Shown here one piece after another: positions 14,248-20,870 of a stretch of 20,870 nucleotides of DNA. How positions within the stretch are numbered: the first letter of the stretch is position 1; every line of letters begins with the position of its first letter. Source of the DNA: an uncultured Collinsella sp. (GTDB taxonomy: Bacteria; Actinomycetota; Coriobacteriia; Coriobacteriales; Coriobacteriaceae); NCBI GenBank assembly GCA_902470905.1, contig CABRIC010000036.1, positions 1-20,870 of the forward strand, read 5' to 3'. The position numbers and the translations under genes were made by a program. The notes under the pieces were generated by a model. It saw only the letters and a list, made by a program, of their open reading frames with translations, was not told where the DNA came from and did no database searches.

Positions 14248-14811
14248 CTAGACGCGGGAGACGAACTTGCCGTCGCGGGTGTCAACCTTGATGACCTCGC
14301 CCTCGTTGAGGTACATGGGGACCTGGATGACAGCGCCGGTGTCGATCGTGGCCGGCTTGGTGGAACCCTGGACGGTGTCGCCCTTAAAGCCCGGGTCGGT
14401 CTGGACGATGGTGGTCTCGATGAACATCGGCGGGGTCACGCCCATGAGCTCATCGTCGGCGAAGAGCAGCTGGCAAATGTCGTTCTCGCGCAGCCACTTG
14501 GAGTTCTCGCCCACCATGTCCTCGGGAACGGGAACCTGCTCATAGGTCTCGTTGTCCATGAAGATGTAGTCGGCGCCATCGTTGTAGAGGTACTGGAACT
14601 CACGGGTGGTGAGCATGACGCTCTCGAACTTGGTGCCGGCGTTGCAGGTGTTCTCGACGACGCGGCCGCTCTTGATGTCGCGGGTCTTGTAGCGCACAAA
14701 CGCGCCACCCTTGCCCGGCTTGACATGCTGGAACTCGACGATGGTGTAGACCTTGTCCTTAATGCGGAGACCGAGGCCGTTCTTGAAGTCGGCGGTAGAA
14801 ATGGTAGGCAT
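14248..14811 (-). CDS. efp: Translation elongation factor P
   Basis: EF-P rescues ribosomes stalled at polyproline. The 187-residue protein matches the family length. Domain I (1-64) begins MPTISTADFKNG and has the loop PGKGG with K34, the residue modified in many bacteria. Two OB-fold domains follow, including the signature around GDTVQGSTKPATIDTGA. The ATG at 14811 has GAAAGG 5 nt upstream; the in-frame start at 14844 would be in the leader. A consensus -10 lies about 58 nt upstream, making this the first gene of a seven-gene string ending in recN. I see no EF-P modification gene (epmA, earP or ymfI type) nearby. Confidence 0.96.
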   Translation of the reverse strand: MPTISTADFKNGLGLRIKDKVYTIVEFQHVKPGKGGAFVRYKTRDIKSGRVVENTCNAGTKFESVMLTTREFQYLYNDGADYIFMDNETYEQVPVPEDMVGENSKWLRENDICQLLFADDELMGVTPPMFIETTIVQTDPGFKGDTVQGSTKPATIDTGAVIQVPMYLNEGEVIKVDTRDGKFVSRV

Positions 14812-14868
14812 AGCGACCTTTCTTGTTATGGGCAGAACGCACAAGCGTCCAAATTACATACGACCGAA

Positions 14869-14874
14869 ATTATA
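14869..14874 (-). promoter_or_regulatory. -10 box of the efp operon
   Basis: A perfect TATAAT on the minus strand would start transcription about 50 nt before efp. The sequence 16-17 bp upstream (GCTGCAG) is a poor -35. It lies between the pepP terminator and efp. Confidence 0.65.
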
Positions 14875-14904
14875 CACTTGCAGACGGCGCCTGCAGCGAG
14901 CGCA

Positions 14905-14948
14905 TAAAAAGAGAACGCGGGGCGCCCGAATTGATCCGGACGCCCCGC
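14905..14948 (-). terminator. Intrinsic terminator of pepP
   Basis: A 12-bp GC-rich stem (14917-14928 with 14937-14948, one G-T pair) with an 8-nt loop. On the minus strand it is followed by GTTCTCTTTTT (14906-14916). It lies about 22 nt after the pepP stop and separates that gene from the efp promoter. Confidence 0.8.
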
Positions 14949-14970
14949 CCCAAAAATCTATCGAAATGGG

Positions 14971-16101
14971 CTAGCAATCGATGACGTGCAGGTCGTGCGG
15001 GGTCTTGGTGAAGGGCTCGTAGCCGTTCTCGGTGACCACGCCGTAGTCCTCCAGACGCACGCCGCCCACACCGGGCAGATACACGCCGGGCTCCATGGTG
15101 ATAACCGAGCCGATCTCGATGGTGTTCTTGCTGCGGTTAAAGTTGGGCAGCTCGTGGATGTCGATGCCCACGCCGTGGCCCAGACCATGGTTATAGTAAT
15201 CGCCATACCCGGCATCGCCGATAATCTTCTTGGAAAGCTTGAAAATGTCGTTGCCCTCGACGCCCGGATGGATGGCGGCGACGCACTCCTCGTGCGTACG
15301 GCGCACGAGCGCGTACAGGTCGAGCTGCTCCTGCGTGGGCTCGCCCATCACGACGGTGCGCGTCATATCGGAACGATAATCGCAGTAGCCCGCACCGTAA
15401 TCCATGAGGACAAAGTCGCCCTTCTCAATCACGCGGTCGCTCGGCACGGCATGCGGGTTGGCGGTGTTGGGGCCGCTCGCCACAATGGAGCCGAAGGCCA
15501 GGCTGTCGGCGCCGTTGGCGAACATAAAGTTCTCGAGCTCGTTGCGAACCTGCTTCTCGGTCATACCGGGCTTAATAAAGCCGAGCATATGCTGGAAGGC
15601 GGCGTCAGTGATCGACTGCGCATGCCGCATGAGCTCGATCTCCTCGGCGTCCTTGATGGCGCGCATCTTACGGATGTCGTCATGCATCAGCGGCAACATG
15701 CAGGCGACGGAACGGTCCTCCAGACCACGCTGAATACCCTGGTAGAAGTTGATCTGCATGTCGTCCTCGACAGCGCAGACGCGGCACTTGTTGGCTGCGA
15801 TCTTGCCGGCGACCCAACCGGGGATGGTGCCCTCGTCCATGTCGTAGACCCAGAGGCTGCCGGCGGGCGTGTTCTCCTCAAAGCTGTTGAGGTAGCGCGA
15901 GTCGGTATGGAACAGGCACTGGTCAGCCGTAATAAACGCCGCGTGCGGGAACTCGAAGGTGTAATCGAAGACGCCCTTCACGCCCGTGAGCCAACGAAGA
16001 TTGGCCTCGTCGCGTACCACGATAGCGTCGTAGCCGCGCTCGACCATCAGGGCACGGACACGTTCGATACGACCGGCAGGACCGGCAGCAAACTCAGACA
16101 T
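14971..16101 (-). CDS. pepP: M24 family Xaa-Pro aminopeptidase
   Basis: A cytoplasmic dinuclear metallopeptidase that removes N-terminal residues preceding proline or cleaves Xaa-Pro dipeptides. The 376-residue protein has an N-terminal creatinase-like domain (about 1-140) and a pita-bread catalytic domain. The five metal ligands are all visible: D234 (LMDYGAG), D245 (YRSDMTRT), H309 (GLGHGVG), E337 (TMEPGVY) and E351 (RLEDYGVV). The ATG at 16101 has AGGA 6 nt upstream. The position between aroB and efp is typical in Actinobacteria and Firmicutes. Whether it acts as an aminopeptidase (PepP) or a dipeptidase (PepQ) cannot be decided from sequence alone. Confidence 0.92.
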   Translation of the reverse strand: MSEFAAGPAGRIERVRALMVERGYDAIVVRDEANLRWLTGVKGVFDYTFEFPHAAFITADQCLFHTDSRYLNSFEENTPAGSLWVYDMDEGTIPGWVAGKIAANKCRVCAVEDDMQINFYQGIQRGLEDRSVACMLPLMHDDIRKMRAIKDAEEIELMRHAQSITDAAFQHMLGFIKPGMTEKQVRNELENFMFANGADSLAFGSIVASGPNTANPHAVPSDRVIEKGDFVLMDYGAGYCDYRSDMTRTVVMGEPTQEQLDLYALVRRTHEECVAAIHPGVEGNDIFKLSKKIIGDAGYGDYYNHGLGHGVGIDIHELPNFNRSKNTIEIGSVITMEPGVYLPGVGGVRLEDYGVVTENGYEPFTKTPHDLHVIDC

Positions 16102-16159
16102 GCAGATTCCTTTCTTATTGTCTCTATAAAGACGGGACGGATCTCAACCGAACGACGGA

Positions 16160-16171
16160 ATCGCATGCGAT
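16160..16171. promoter_or_regulatory. 12-bp palindrome upstream of pepP
   Basis: ATCGCATGCGAT is a perfect 12-bp palindrome flanked by near-complementary CGGA and CCG. It lies about 60 bp upstream of pepP and 60 bp after aroB. It could be an operator or a short hairpin. A minus-strand TTGACA at 16222-16227 is followed by TATCAT only 14 bp later, a poorly spaced promoter candidate. Confidence 0.3.
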
Positions 16172-16233
16172 CCGCAACCGATTGAAAACCCGCCCCTCAA
16201 CATGATACGAAAGACGATGGATGTCAATAAATC

Positions 16234-17343
16234 TTAGAGAAGTTCTTTGCGAGAAGCCAAGTAGGCGTGAACATGGCGCTCAAGAACCTCGTCCTCAACG
16301 CTCGTTAGACGAATGGCGCCAAGTGCCGCGGGCAGCGGCAACATGCTGCGGTTCGAGCGGGCGAACTGCTGCTTGCGGAACTCCTCGATAAACGCGGTGG
16401 GCTCCAGGTCGAAGGCAAGCTCCTCGATGCCAAAGTCCTCCAGGCAGTCATCGAACTCAAAAACGTAATCGATATCGAAGTCGCAGGCATCGTGGGCAAC
16501 GCGCGCCTCAAAGCGCATGCCCTCGGACAACAGCTGGTAGGCAGGGACCTGCGAAGCGGCATCGCCCAAGCAGGCGCGCAGGGTGCGCTCCCCCGTCTTA
16601 CCAAAATCGAGCGCATGACGAGCGCTCGGGTTCGTGGCCATCAGTACGTCCTTACGGGCAGTCTGAGACCATTGAACGGCATTAACGAGCGCGACCTCCT
16701 CGCCCGCGAGAATCTCGGGGACGGTCTCAGTAAACTGATTCCAGCGGGACTTACTGCTCGAAAGCATGGTGCCAACAAGCACCACAAAGCCGAGCTTGAG
16801 GTCCTCGGGATCCGCCTCACGAACAAGGTCGAGGCCACACACGACCAAGCCCGGTTCGGGACGGAACGCGATAGCGGGAAGCGCATTGGCCGACGAGGCG
16901 ACGAGCGGCTTCATGGTCGTCGCGACCGTGAGCATGGCGTCGAAGGTCGTCGGCAACAGCGCGCACTCGGTTCGGCCGAACCACTGGTTGGCGCACCAGC
17001 TAACAACCGAGCAGGTTGCGGCATCGCCAACGGCGACGACCAGATCGTCGCAGGTAACGCCGTTGGCAGACAGGGCGCCAAAGATAGCATCAGCATCGGC
17101 CAGCGTGGCACCAGCAGGCGAAACCTCGAGGACTAGCGGCGACACGGCAAAACCGGCGTCGACCAGCGCATGCTCGACGACCTCACCAAAACGCTCGGAT
17201 GTGGCGGTGTTCCAAACGACCATCGCGCGCTTAGGCTTGCCCACGGCCGAGGCAAACATACGCGACAGTTCCTCAAACGCGCCAAGACCGACGCGAACAT
17301 CGACACTGCGGTTTTGGAAATTGATAAGTTGACGGCGAATCAT
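16234..17343 (-). CDS. AroB-family protein, degenerate 3-dehydroquinate synthase-like
   Basis: A 369-residue protein of normal AroB length that aligns with dehydroquinate synthase throughout but lacks its key residues. The NAD-binding GGG motif is AVGDAAT (104-110). LPTT is kept (130-133), but the following VDSSVGGKTGVN block is LTVATTMKPLVA. The AE-IK-G zinc-ligand segment reads EDLKLGFV (180-187). The zinc-binding FGHT-GHA is FGKTGERT (247-254), and HGEAVA-GM is QLLSEGMRF. The C-terminal RDKK is RKQQ. The frame is intact with no stop or shift. The ATG at 17343 overlaps the aroK stop as ATGA, so it is translationally coupled to shikimate kinase. It may be a pseudoenzyme or a much-changed enzyme with another role. 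Confidence 0.7.
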   Translation of the reverse strand: MIRRQLINFQNRSVDVRVGLGAFEELSRMFASAVGKPKRAMVVWNTATSERFGEVVEHALVDAGFAVSPLVLEVSPAGATLADADAIFGALSANGVTCDDLVVAVGDAATCSVVSWCANQWFGRTECALLPTTFDAMLTVATTMKPLVASSANALPAIAFRPEPGLVVCGLDLVREADPEDLKLGFVVLVGTMLSSSKSRWNQFTETVPEILAGEEVALVNAVQWSQTARKDVLMATNPSARHALDFGKTGERTLRACLGDAASQVPAYQLLSEGMRFEARVAHDACDFDIDYVFEFDDCLEDFGIEELAFDLEPTAFIEEFRKQQFARSNRSMLPLPAALGAIRLTSVEDEVLERHVHAYLASRKELL

Positions 17344-17873
17344 AGCAATCCACGCTCCAAAAGCATCTCGGCACAAAGGTAGGAAACGTCCTCGAAGGAC
17401 TTGTTGCGAATATCAAGGGTAATATCGGCGGCCTGGCGATACAGCGGACGGCGATGCTCAAACAGGCGCGCAGCATGCTCGGGCGAGCGGAAATCGGGCC
17501 GGGTATCGGACCGACGAATCTGGCGAATCGAATCCTCAAAGTCGCCCTCGAGGTAAACGCACGTACCCATTTCATGCATCAGCTCAATATTCACCGGCGT
17601 CTCGACGATACCGCCCCCGCACGAAACCAACAGGCTGCGCTCGCTTTGGAGCGAACGGAGCGCCGAGGTCTCGAGCTCACGAAAACGATCCTCGCCCTCG
17701 GTCTCAAAAATCTCGGTTACCGACTTACCGCAACGGCGCACGACCAGTCGGTCGGTATCGATAAAACGCCGCTTGAACATAGTGCCGACGTTGCGCGCGA
17801 GCGTCGATTTGCCCGCGCCCAAAAAGCCGATAAAGAAGATATGGTCGCAGCCGTGTTTGGTGTGCTGGGACAT
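17340..17873 (-). CDS. aroK: Shikimate kinase
   Basis: Phosphorylates shikimate to shikimate-3-phosphate in aromatic amino-acid synthesis. The 177-residue protein has Walker A GFLGAGKST (16-24), the shikimate-binding D39-T-D41, an FRELE segment with R65, and CGGGIV (85-90). A lid region with RPDF and RRPLYRQAAD follows. The ATG at 17873 has AGG 7 nt upstream, only a fair ribosome-binding site. It lies 8 bp after yqeG and overlaps the AroB-like gene by 4 nt. In contrast to that neighbour, its catalytic residues look complete. Confidence 0.93.
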   Translation of the reverse strand: MSQHTKHGCDHIFFIGFLGAGKSTLARNVGTMFKRRFIDTDRLVVRRCGKSVTEIFETEGEDRFRELETSALRSLQSERSLLVSCGGGIVETPVNIELMHEMGTCVYLEGDFEDSIRQIRRSDTRPDFRSPEHAARLFEHRRPLYRQAADITLDIRNKSFEDVSYLCAEMLLERGLL

Positions 17874-17881
17874 GACGAGAC

Positions 17882-18379
17882 CTATTCCTCGCAGGGAAGG
17901 TCGCGCAGGGCCCGGCGCTCAAAGATACGGAAGATCTGCGTATACCACAGGTCCTGCGTCGCCTGCGGCTTTACCAGGATGGTATCGACGCCGGCGAAGT
18001 TGCCGCTCCACACGTCCGTGTAGAGCTGATCACCGATCAGCACCGCCTCGCCGGCCGTGGCGCCGAGGCGCTTAAGGCCTGCCTTGAGGGCAAACGGCGC
18101 CGGCTTCATGGCGTGGCTGATGGCCTCGAGTCCCAGCTCGCGCGCAGAGCTCATGACCTGGTCGCGATGCCAGTTGTTGGACACCATGCACAGCTTAAAG
18201 CCTTTGGCGCGGGCGGTGTCGAGCCAAGCGGAAACCGCGGCGGGAACCTGCTCGGTGTCGCGCGGCACCAAGGTGTTATCGCGATCGAGCAGAATGGCGC
18301 GTTTGCCGTCGGCCCACAGGGTATCAAGGTCGATGCGATCGACCGAGGCAACGTATCGTTTGGGGCTAAAAATCCTCAT
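17882..18379 (-). CDS. YqeG-family HAD phosphatase
   Basis: A 165-residue HAD superfamily subclass IIIA phosphatase. Motif I is LLDRDNTLVPRD with nucleophile D32 and acid/base D34. Motif II is MVSNN (65-69), motif III is K92 in HAMKPAPFALKAGLKRL, and motif IV is IGDQLYTDVWSGN (115-127). YqeG relatives include the phosphatidylglycerophosphate phosphatase Gep4, so a role in phospholipid synthesis is possible; the bacterial substrate is not settled. The ATG at 18379 follows the mltG stop by 1 nt. The longer frame to 18604 overlaps mltG and is rejected. Confidence 0.88.
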   Translation of the reverse strand: MRIFSPKRYVASVDRIDLDTLWADGKRAILLDRDNTLVPRDTEQVPAAVSAWLDTARAKGFKLCMVSNNWHRDQVMSSARELGLEAISHAMKPAPFALKAGLKRLGATAGEAVLIGDQLYTDVWSGNFAGVDTILVKPQATQDLWYTQIFRIFERRALRDLPCEE

Positions 18380-18380
18380 G

Positions 18381-19814
18381 CTAATTCCAAGACTGTTGAT
18401 GCTCTTCGTAGGTTTGCGAGAAGTACTCCTCGTCCTGCGTAATGTAGAAATACAGGTCCTCGGAGTCGGTCGGCTCAAGCGTGGCCTTGAGTGCCTCGAG
18501 CGACGGAGAGCAGATGGGCGTGGGCGGCAGACCCTCGTGTTTATAGGTGTTATACGGACTATCGCTCTGCAGGTCGTCGGCGGTAACCTCGCCACCGGTG
18601 ACATACATCATGGTCGCATCGCTGTTGAGATAGCGCAGACCGTCGAGTTTGCCGGCAAGGCGGTTGTAGAAGACCGAGGCCACGTGCGCACGTTGATCGG
18701 CGTTGAGGCCCTCGCGCTCAACGATAGAGGCCAAGTTGACGATGTCGTAGTCGGACATCTCCACACCGTAGCGTTCCTTGATCTTGGCTTCGCAGCTCGC
18801 AAAGTCAAGCGACTTGTACTCGGTCTTAAACTGATCGAGCATAGCGCGAATCACGCCATCGACAGTCGGCGAATCACCCAACGAATAGGTCTTGGGGAAC
18901 AAGAAACCCTCGAGCGAGTCGTTGGCGGCGCCCTTAAGGAAGCTATAGTCGTCCACGTAGTTGGAGGCCTTGGCCTGGTTGAGGAAGTCTTCCTTAGAGA
19001 TGCTGTCGTAGGCCTGGGCCACACGGTCGGCGACTTGATCGACCGTCAGGCCCTCAGGGATAGTCAGCGTATTGGAGCCCGCGTTGGGGCCTTCCATGAG
19101 CTGCTGAACAACCTTGGTCGCATCCATGAGTGTGGTGAACGAATAATCACCAGGCTTGAGCGACATATCGGCGTTGAGCTTTTTTACCGCCGCATAGTAA
19201 TCCTTGGGATTTTCGACGATATGATTCTCGGAGAGAATCGAGGCGATAGTATCGCCCGAAGCACCATCGGGAATGGTCACCGTAACCTGCTGACCAGCCG
19301 TAACCTTCGTATCCTCACCGGCAAAGAAACCCTTGACGGCCGGCACGACAAAGAAAACGATCGCGACAAGCGCAAGCACGGCGACGACGCCACCGATAAT
19401 CATAGGCACCGGGGAGCTTTTCTTTTGGGCACCGCAACGAGCATGTGAGTTGTAGCTCGATCGAGTGGCCGGAGCAACTCCGTGCGAACCGCGAGCGTGA
19501 TGCGAATGCGATTGAGGGGCCTGCGTTCGCTGGGTAGGTGCCTGCTGCTTAAAGCGGGTACCGCCTGCAGGCTGGGCCGTACGAGCAGTGGGCTGCTGAG
19601 CCGCGTGAGAAGCCGAATGCTGAACCGAACGAGCAGAAGGCTGCTGACCCGTCCGTTGAACAGGTTGGGCCGAATGAGAGAAGGACTGCACCGGGCGCGC
19701 GGCAGGCTGAGCTGCACGCTGCGTCGGCTGTGCCGGACGCTGGCCAGGCTGGGCAGGGCGCGACGCCGGCTGCCGTGTACGATTCTGCTGGCGCGGATCG
19801 GAAGCACTAGGCAT
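18381..19814 (-). CDS. mltG: Endolytic murein transglycosylase MltG
   Basis: A membrane-anchored lytic transglycosylase that cuts nascent glycan strands and sets their length. The 477-residue protein starts with about 135 cytoplasmic residues of low complexity (Gln, Pro, Ala, Arg, Ser, repeated AQP and QRP units). One transmembrane helix follows (about 137-160), then a LysM-like region (about 175-230) and the YceG catalytic domain. That domain has LASIVEREG (361-369, with the catalytic Glu probably E366), VFYNRL (381-386), LNSDATMMY and SPYNTYKHEGLPPTPI (419-434). The ATG at 19814 has AGGAGG 6 nt upstream and overlaps the ruvX end by 8 nt. The charge order (basic inside, helix, domain outside) fits type II membrane topology. 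Confidence 0.94.
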   Translation of the reverse strand: MPSASDPRQQNRTRQPASRPAQPGQRPAQPTQRAAQPAARPVQSFSHSAQPVQRTGQQPSARSVQHSASHAAQQPTARTAQPAGGTRFKQQAPTQRTQAPQSHSHHARGSHGVAPATRSSYNSHARCGAQKKSSPVPMIIGGVVAVLALVAIVFFVVPAVKGFFAGEDTKVTAGQQVTVTIPDGASGDTIASILSENHIVENPKDYYAAVKKLNADMSLKPGDYSFTTLMDATKVVQQLMEGPNAGSNTLTIPEGLTVDQVADRVAQAYDSISKEDFLNQAKASNYVDDYSFLKGAANDSLEGFLFPKTYSLGDSPTVDGVIRAMLDQFKTEYKSLDFASCEAKIKERYGVEMSDYDIVNLASIVEREGLNADQRAHVASVFYNRLAGKLDGLRYLNSDATMMYVTGGEVTADDLQSDSPYNTYKHEGLPPTPICSPSLEALKATLEPTDSEDLYFYITQDEEYFSQTYEEHQQSWN

Positions 19815-20235
19815 GCGAAACCTCCTCGTTTTTACGATCGAGCCACGTCTGCAAAAACAGGCTGGCGGCAATCATGTCGATCTTGCCCCTCATCTGCTTT
19901 TCGTTGAGGCCCTGCTCGCGCAGGATACGCTTGGCCTCTTGCGAGGACAGACGCTCGTCCTCAAACTCCAGCGGAAGATCGAGCTCGTCGGCAATCTTTT
20001 GCGCCACGGCGGCAACGCGCTCGGCCTGGGGGCCGGGCTCACCGGCCATGGTCAGGGGACGTCCGCTTACCAGGATGTCGGGCTCGTAGTCCTCGACCAG
20101 GTAGCGGAACGTCTTGGCCATACCGGTGACCTCTGCAGCCGGGAGCACCTTGACGGGCATCGCCATCTTGCCATCACGGCTCGAGACGGCGATGCCGATC
20201 CTGGTCTCCCCTATGTCCAGCGCAAGCGCGACCAT
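19807..20235 (-). CDS. ruvX: RuvX/YqgF Holliday junction resolvase-like nuclease
   Basis: A 142-residue RNase H-fold protein. Motifs are ALDIGETRIGIAVSS (first catalytic D7), VSGRPLTMAGEPGPQAE, FEDERLSSQEA and KIDMIAASLFLQTWL. Members are needed for pre-16S rRNA 5' processing in some bacteria and resolve Holliday junctions in others; the role here is open between these. The ATG at 20235 has only a weak GAAG upstream. It follows alaS by 17 bp and overlaps mltG by 8 nt, the usual alaS-ruvX-mltG order. Confidence 0.94.
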   Translation of the reverse strand: MVALALDIGETRIGIAVSSRDGKMAMPVKVLPAAEVTGMAKTFRYLVEDYEPDILVSGRPLTMAGEPGPQAERVAAVAQKIADELDLPLEFEDERLSSQEAKRILREQGLNEKQMRGKIDMIAASLFLQTWLDRKNEEVSHA

Positions 20236-20252
20236 AGTGACTTCTTAGATTC

Positions 20253-20870
20253 TTAGGCGCCGAGTGCGGTCTTAGCGGCCGCGAGGGCATCGGCGATACC
20301 GGCAGCGTTCTTGCCACCGGCCTGGGCCATGTTGGGACGGCCACCACCGCGACCGTCAACCAAGCCCGCGATCTGCTTGATCACGTTACCGGCGTGGAAC
20401 CCGGCCTTCACGGCGTCATCGGAGCCGGCAGCGAGCAGGGCCGGAGTGCCCTTCTCAGTCACGCTGGCGACGACACAAGCGACAGGGCCGGCGACCTTCT
20501 GATGCACGGTATCCCATACGTTGCGCAGATCGGCAGCCTCAAGGCCCTGGAGCTCAGCGACGACCAGCTTGTAGCCGCCGAGCTCGACGGCACCCTCGAT
20601 GGCACTGGAAATGGCGTCGGAGGAGCCACCGGTCAGAGCCTTTTTGAGCTTGTTGGACGTCTCGCGCAGCTCGGCCTGCAGGTTCTCCACGCGAGCGGGA
20701 ACCTCGTCCACGCGGCACTTGAGCGCAGCGGCGGCGGCGTCGACGAGCGCCAGGCGGTCGGCCATATAGTCGAGAGCACCCTTAGAGGTCACGGCCTCGA
20801 TACGGCGGACATTCGAGCCCGTAGAGGACTCGGAAATGATCTTGAACAGGCCAATCTCGGCGGTATTGGC
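20253..20870 (-). CDS. alaS: Alanyl-tRNA synthetase, C-terminal part (5' end outside window)
   Basis: The frame is open to the window edge; the visible 205 residues are the C-terminus. They begin NTAEIGLFKIISESSTGSNV and continue RRIEAVTSKGAL, the end of the AlaRS editing domain, followed by a coiled-coil helix (about 40-80 of the visible part). The DHHA1-type C-Ala domain comes next, with VDGRGGGRPNMAQAGGK near the end. AlaRS charges tRNA-Ala and edits Ser/Gly mischarging. It heads the alaS-ruvX-mltG string here, although more genes may precede it outside the window. Confidence 0.96.
   Translation of the reverse strand, partial: ANTAEIGLFKIISESSTGSNVRRIEAVTSKGALDYMADRLALVDAAAAALKCRVDEVPARVENLQAELRETSNKLKKALTGGSSDAISSAIEGAVELGGYKLVVAELQGLEAADLRNVWDTVHQKVAGPVACVVASVTEKGTPALLAAGSDDAVKAGFHAGNVIKQIAGLVDGRGGGRPNMAQAGGKNAAGIADALAAAKTALGA

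Noticed and set aside
16234..17343. The AroB-like gene as a pseudogene
   Set aside because: No stop codon or frameshift is present, the length is normal and start-stop coupling to aroK is preserved, so an expressed but diverged protein is more likely.
18380..18604. N-terminal extension of the YqeG gene
   Set aside because: The extra 75 residues overlap mltG in another frame and are Arg/Ser/Pro-rich; the ATG at 18379 directly after the mltG stop matches the family N-terminus.

Overview
The window is about 20.9 kb of GC-rich bacterial DNA with tightly packed genes. The gene set (a PTS-rich sugar locus, an RpiR-family regulator, and an alaS-ruvX-mltG-yqeG-aroK-aroB-pepP-efp-asp23-nusB-xseB-tlyA-nadK-recN string) fits an anaerobic gut actinobacterium of the Coriobacteriia, most likely Collinsella or a close relative. 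That placement is inferred from gene content, order and base composition, not from a database match. Nearly everything lies on the minus strand; the only clear plus-strand gene is the RpiR regulator.

Left part (1-1600): a tRNA-Glu(CTC) gene with its own promoter, preceded on the minus strand by cca, the CCA-adding enzyme.

Sugar-uptake part (1737-9657): reading in the direction of minus-strand transcription, a fructose-type PTS permease (IIB-IIC-IIA, fruA) is followed by a 521-bp gene-free gap with two long inverted repeats, then ptsH (HPr), ptsI (Enzyme I) and two tandem 1-phosphofructokinase-like genes, each kinase gene ending in a strong intrinsic terminator. Divergent from fruA is an RpiR-type regulator, and the shared intergenic region carries a cluster of dyads that could be its operators. 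Together these genes would take fructose from phosphoenolpyruvate phosphorylation and import (EI, HPr, FruA) to fructose-1,6-bisphosphate (FruK).

Housekeeping part (9666-20870): two long co-directional gene strings on the minus strand. The first (alaS, ruvX, mltG, yqeG, aroK, aroB, perhaps pepP) covers tRNA charging, Holliday junction processing, peptidoglycan chain termination, phospholipid or phosphate metabolism and the shikimate pathway. The second starts at a consensus -10 box upstream of efp and runs through asp23, nusB, xseB, tlyA, nadK and recN with overlapping or nearly touching genes. It converges on the RpiR gene at a hairpin.

The most unusual items are an intact AroB-family protein that seems to have lost the zinc ligands and catalytic motifs of dehydroquinate synthase while staying translationally coupled to shikimate kinase; a 129-bp nested inverted repeat and a second 73-bp hairpin element between fruA and ptsH; and a pair of diverged PfkB kinases next to the general PTS genes. 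I saw no CRISPR array, insertion sequence, phage gene or defence system.
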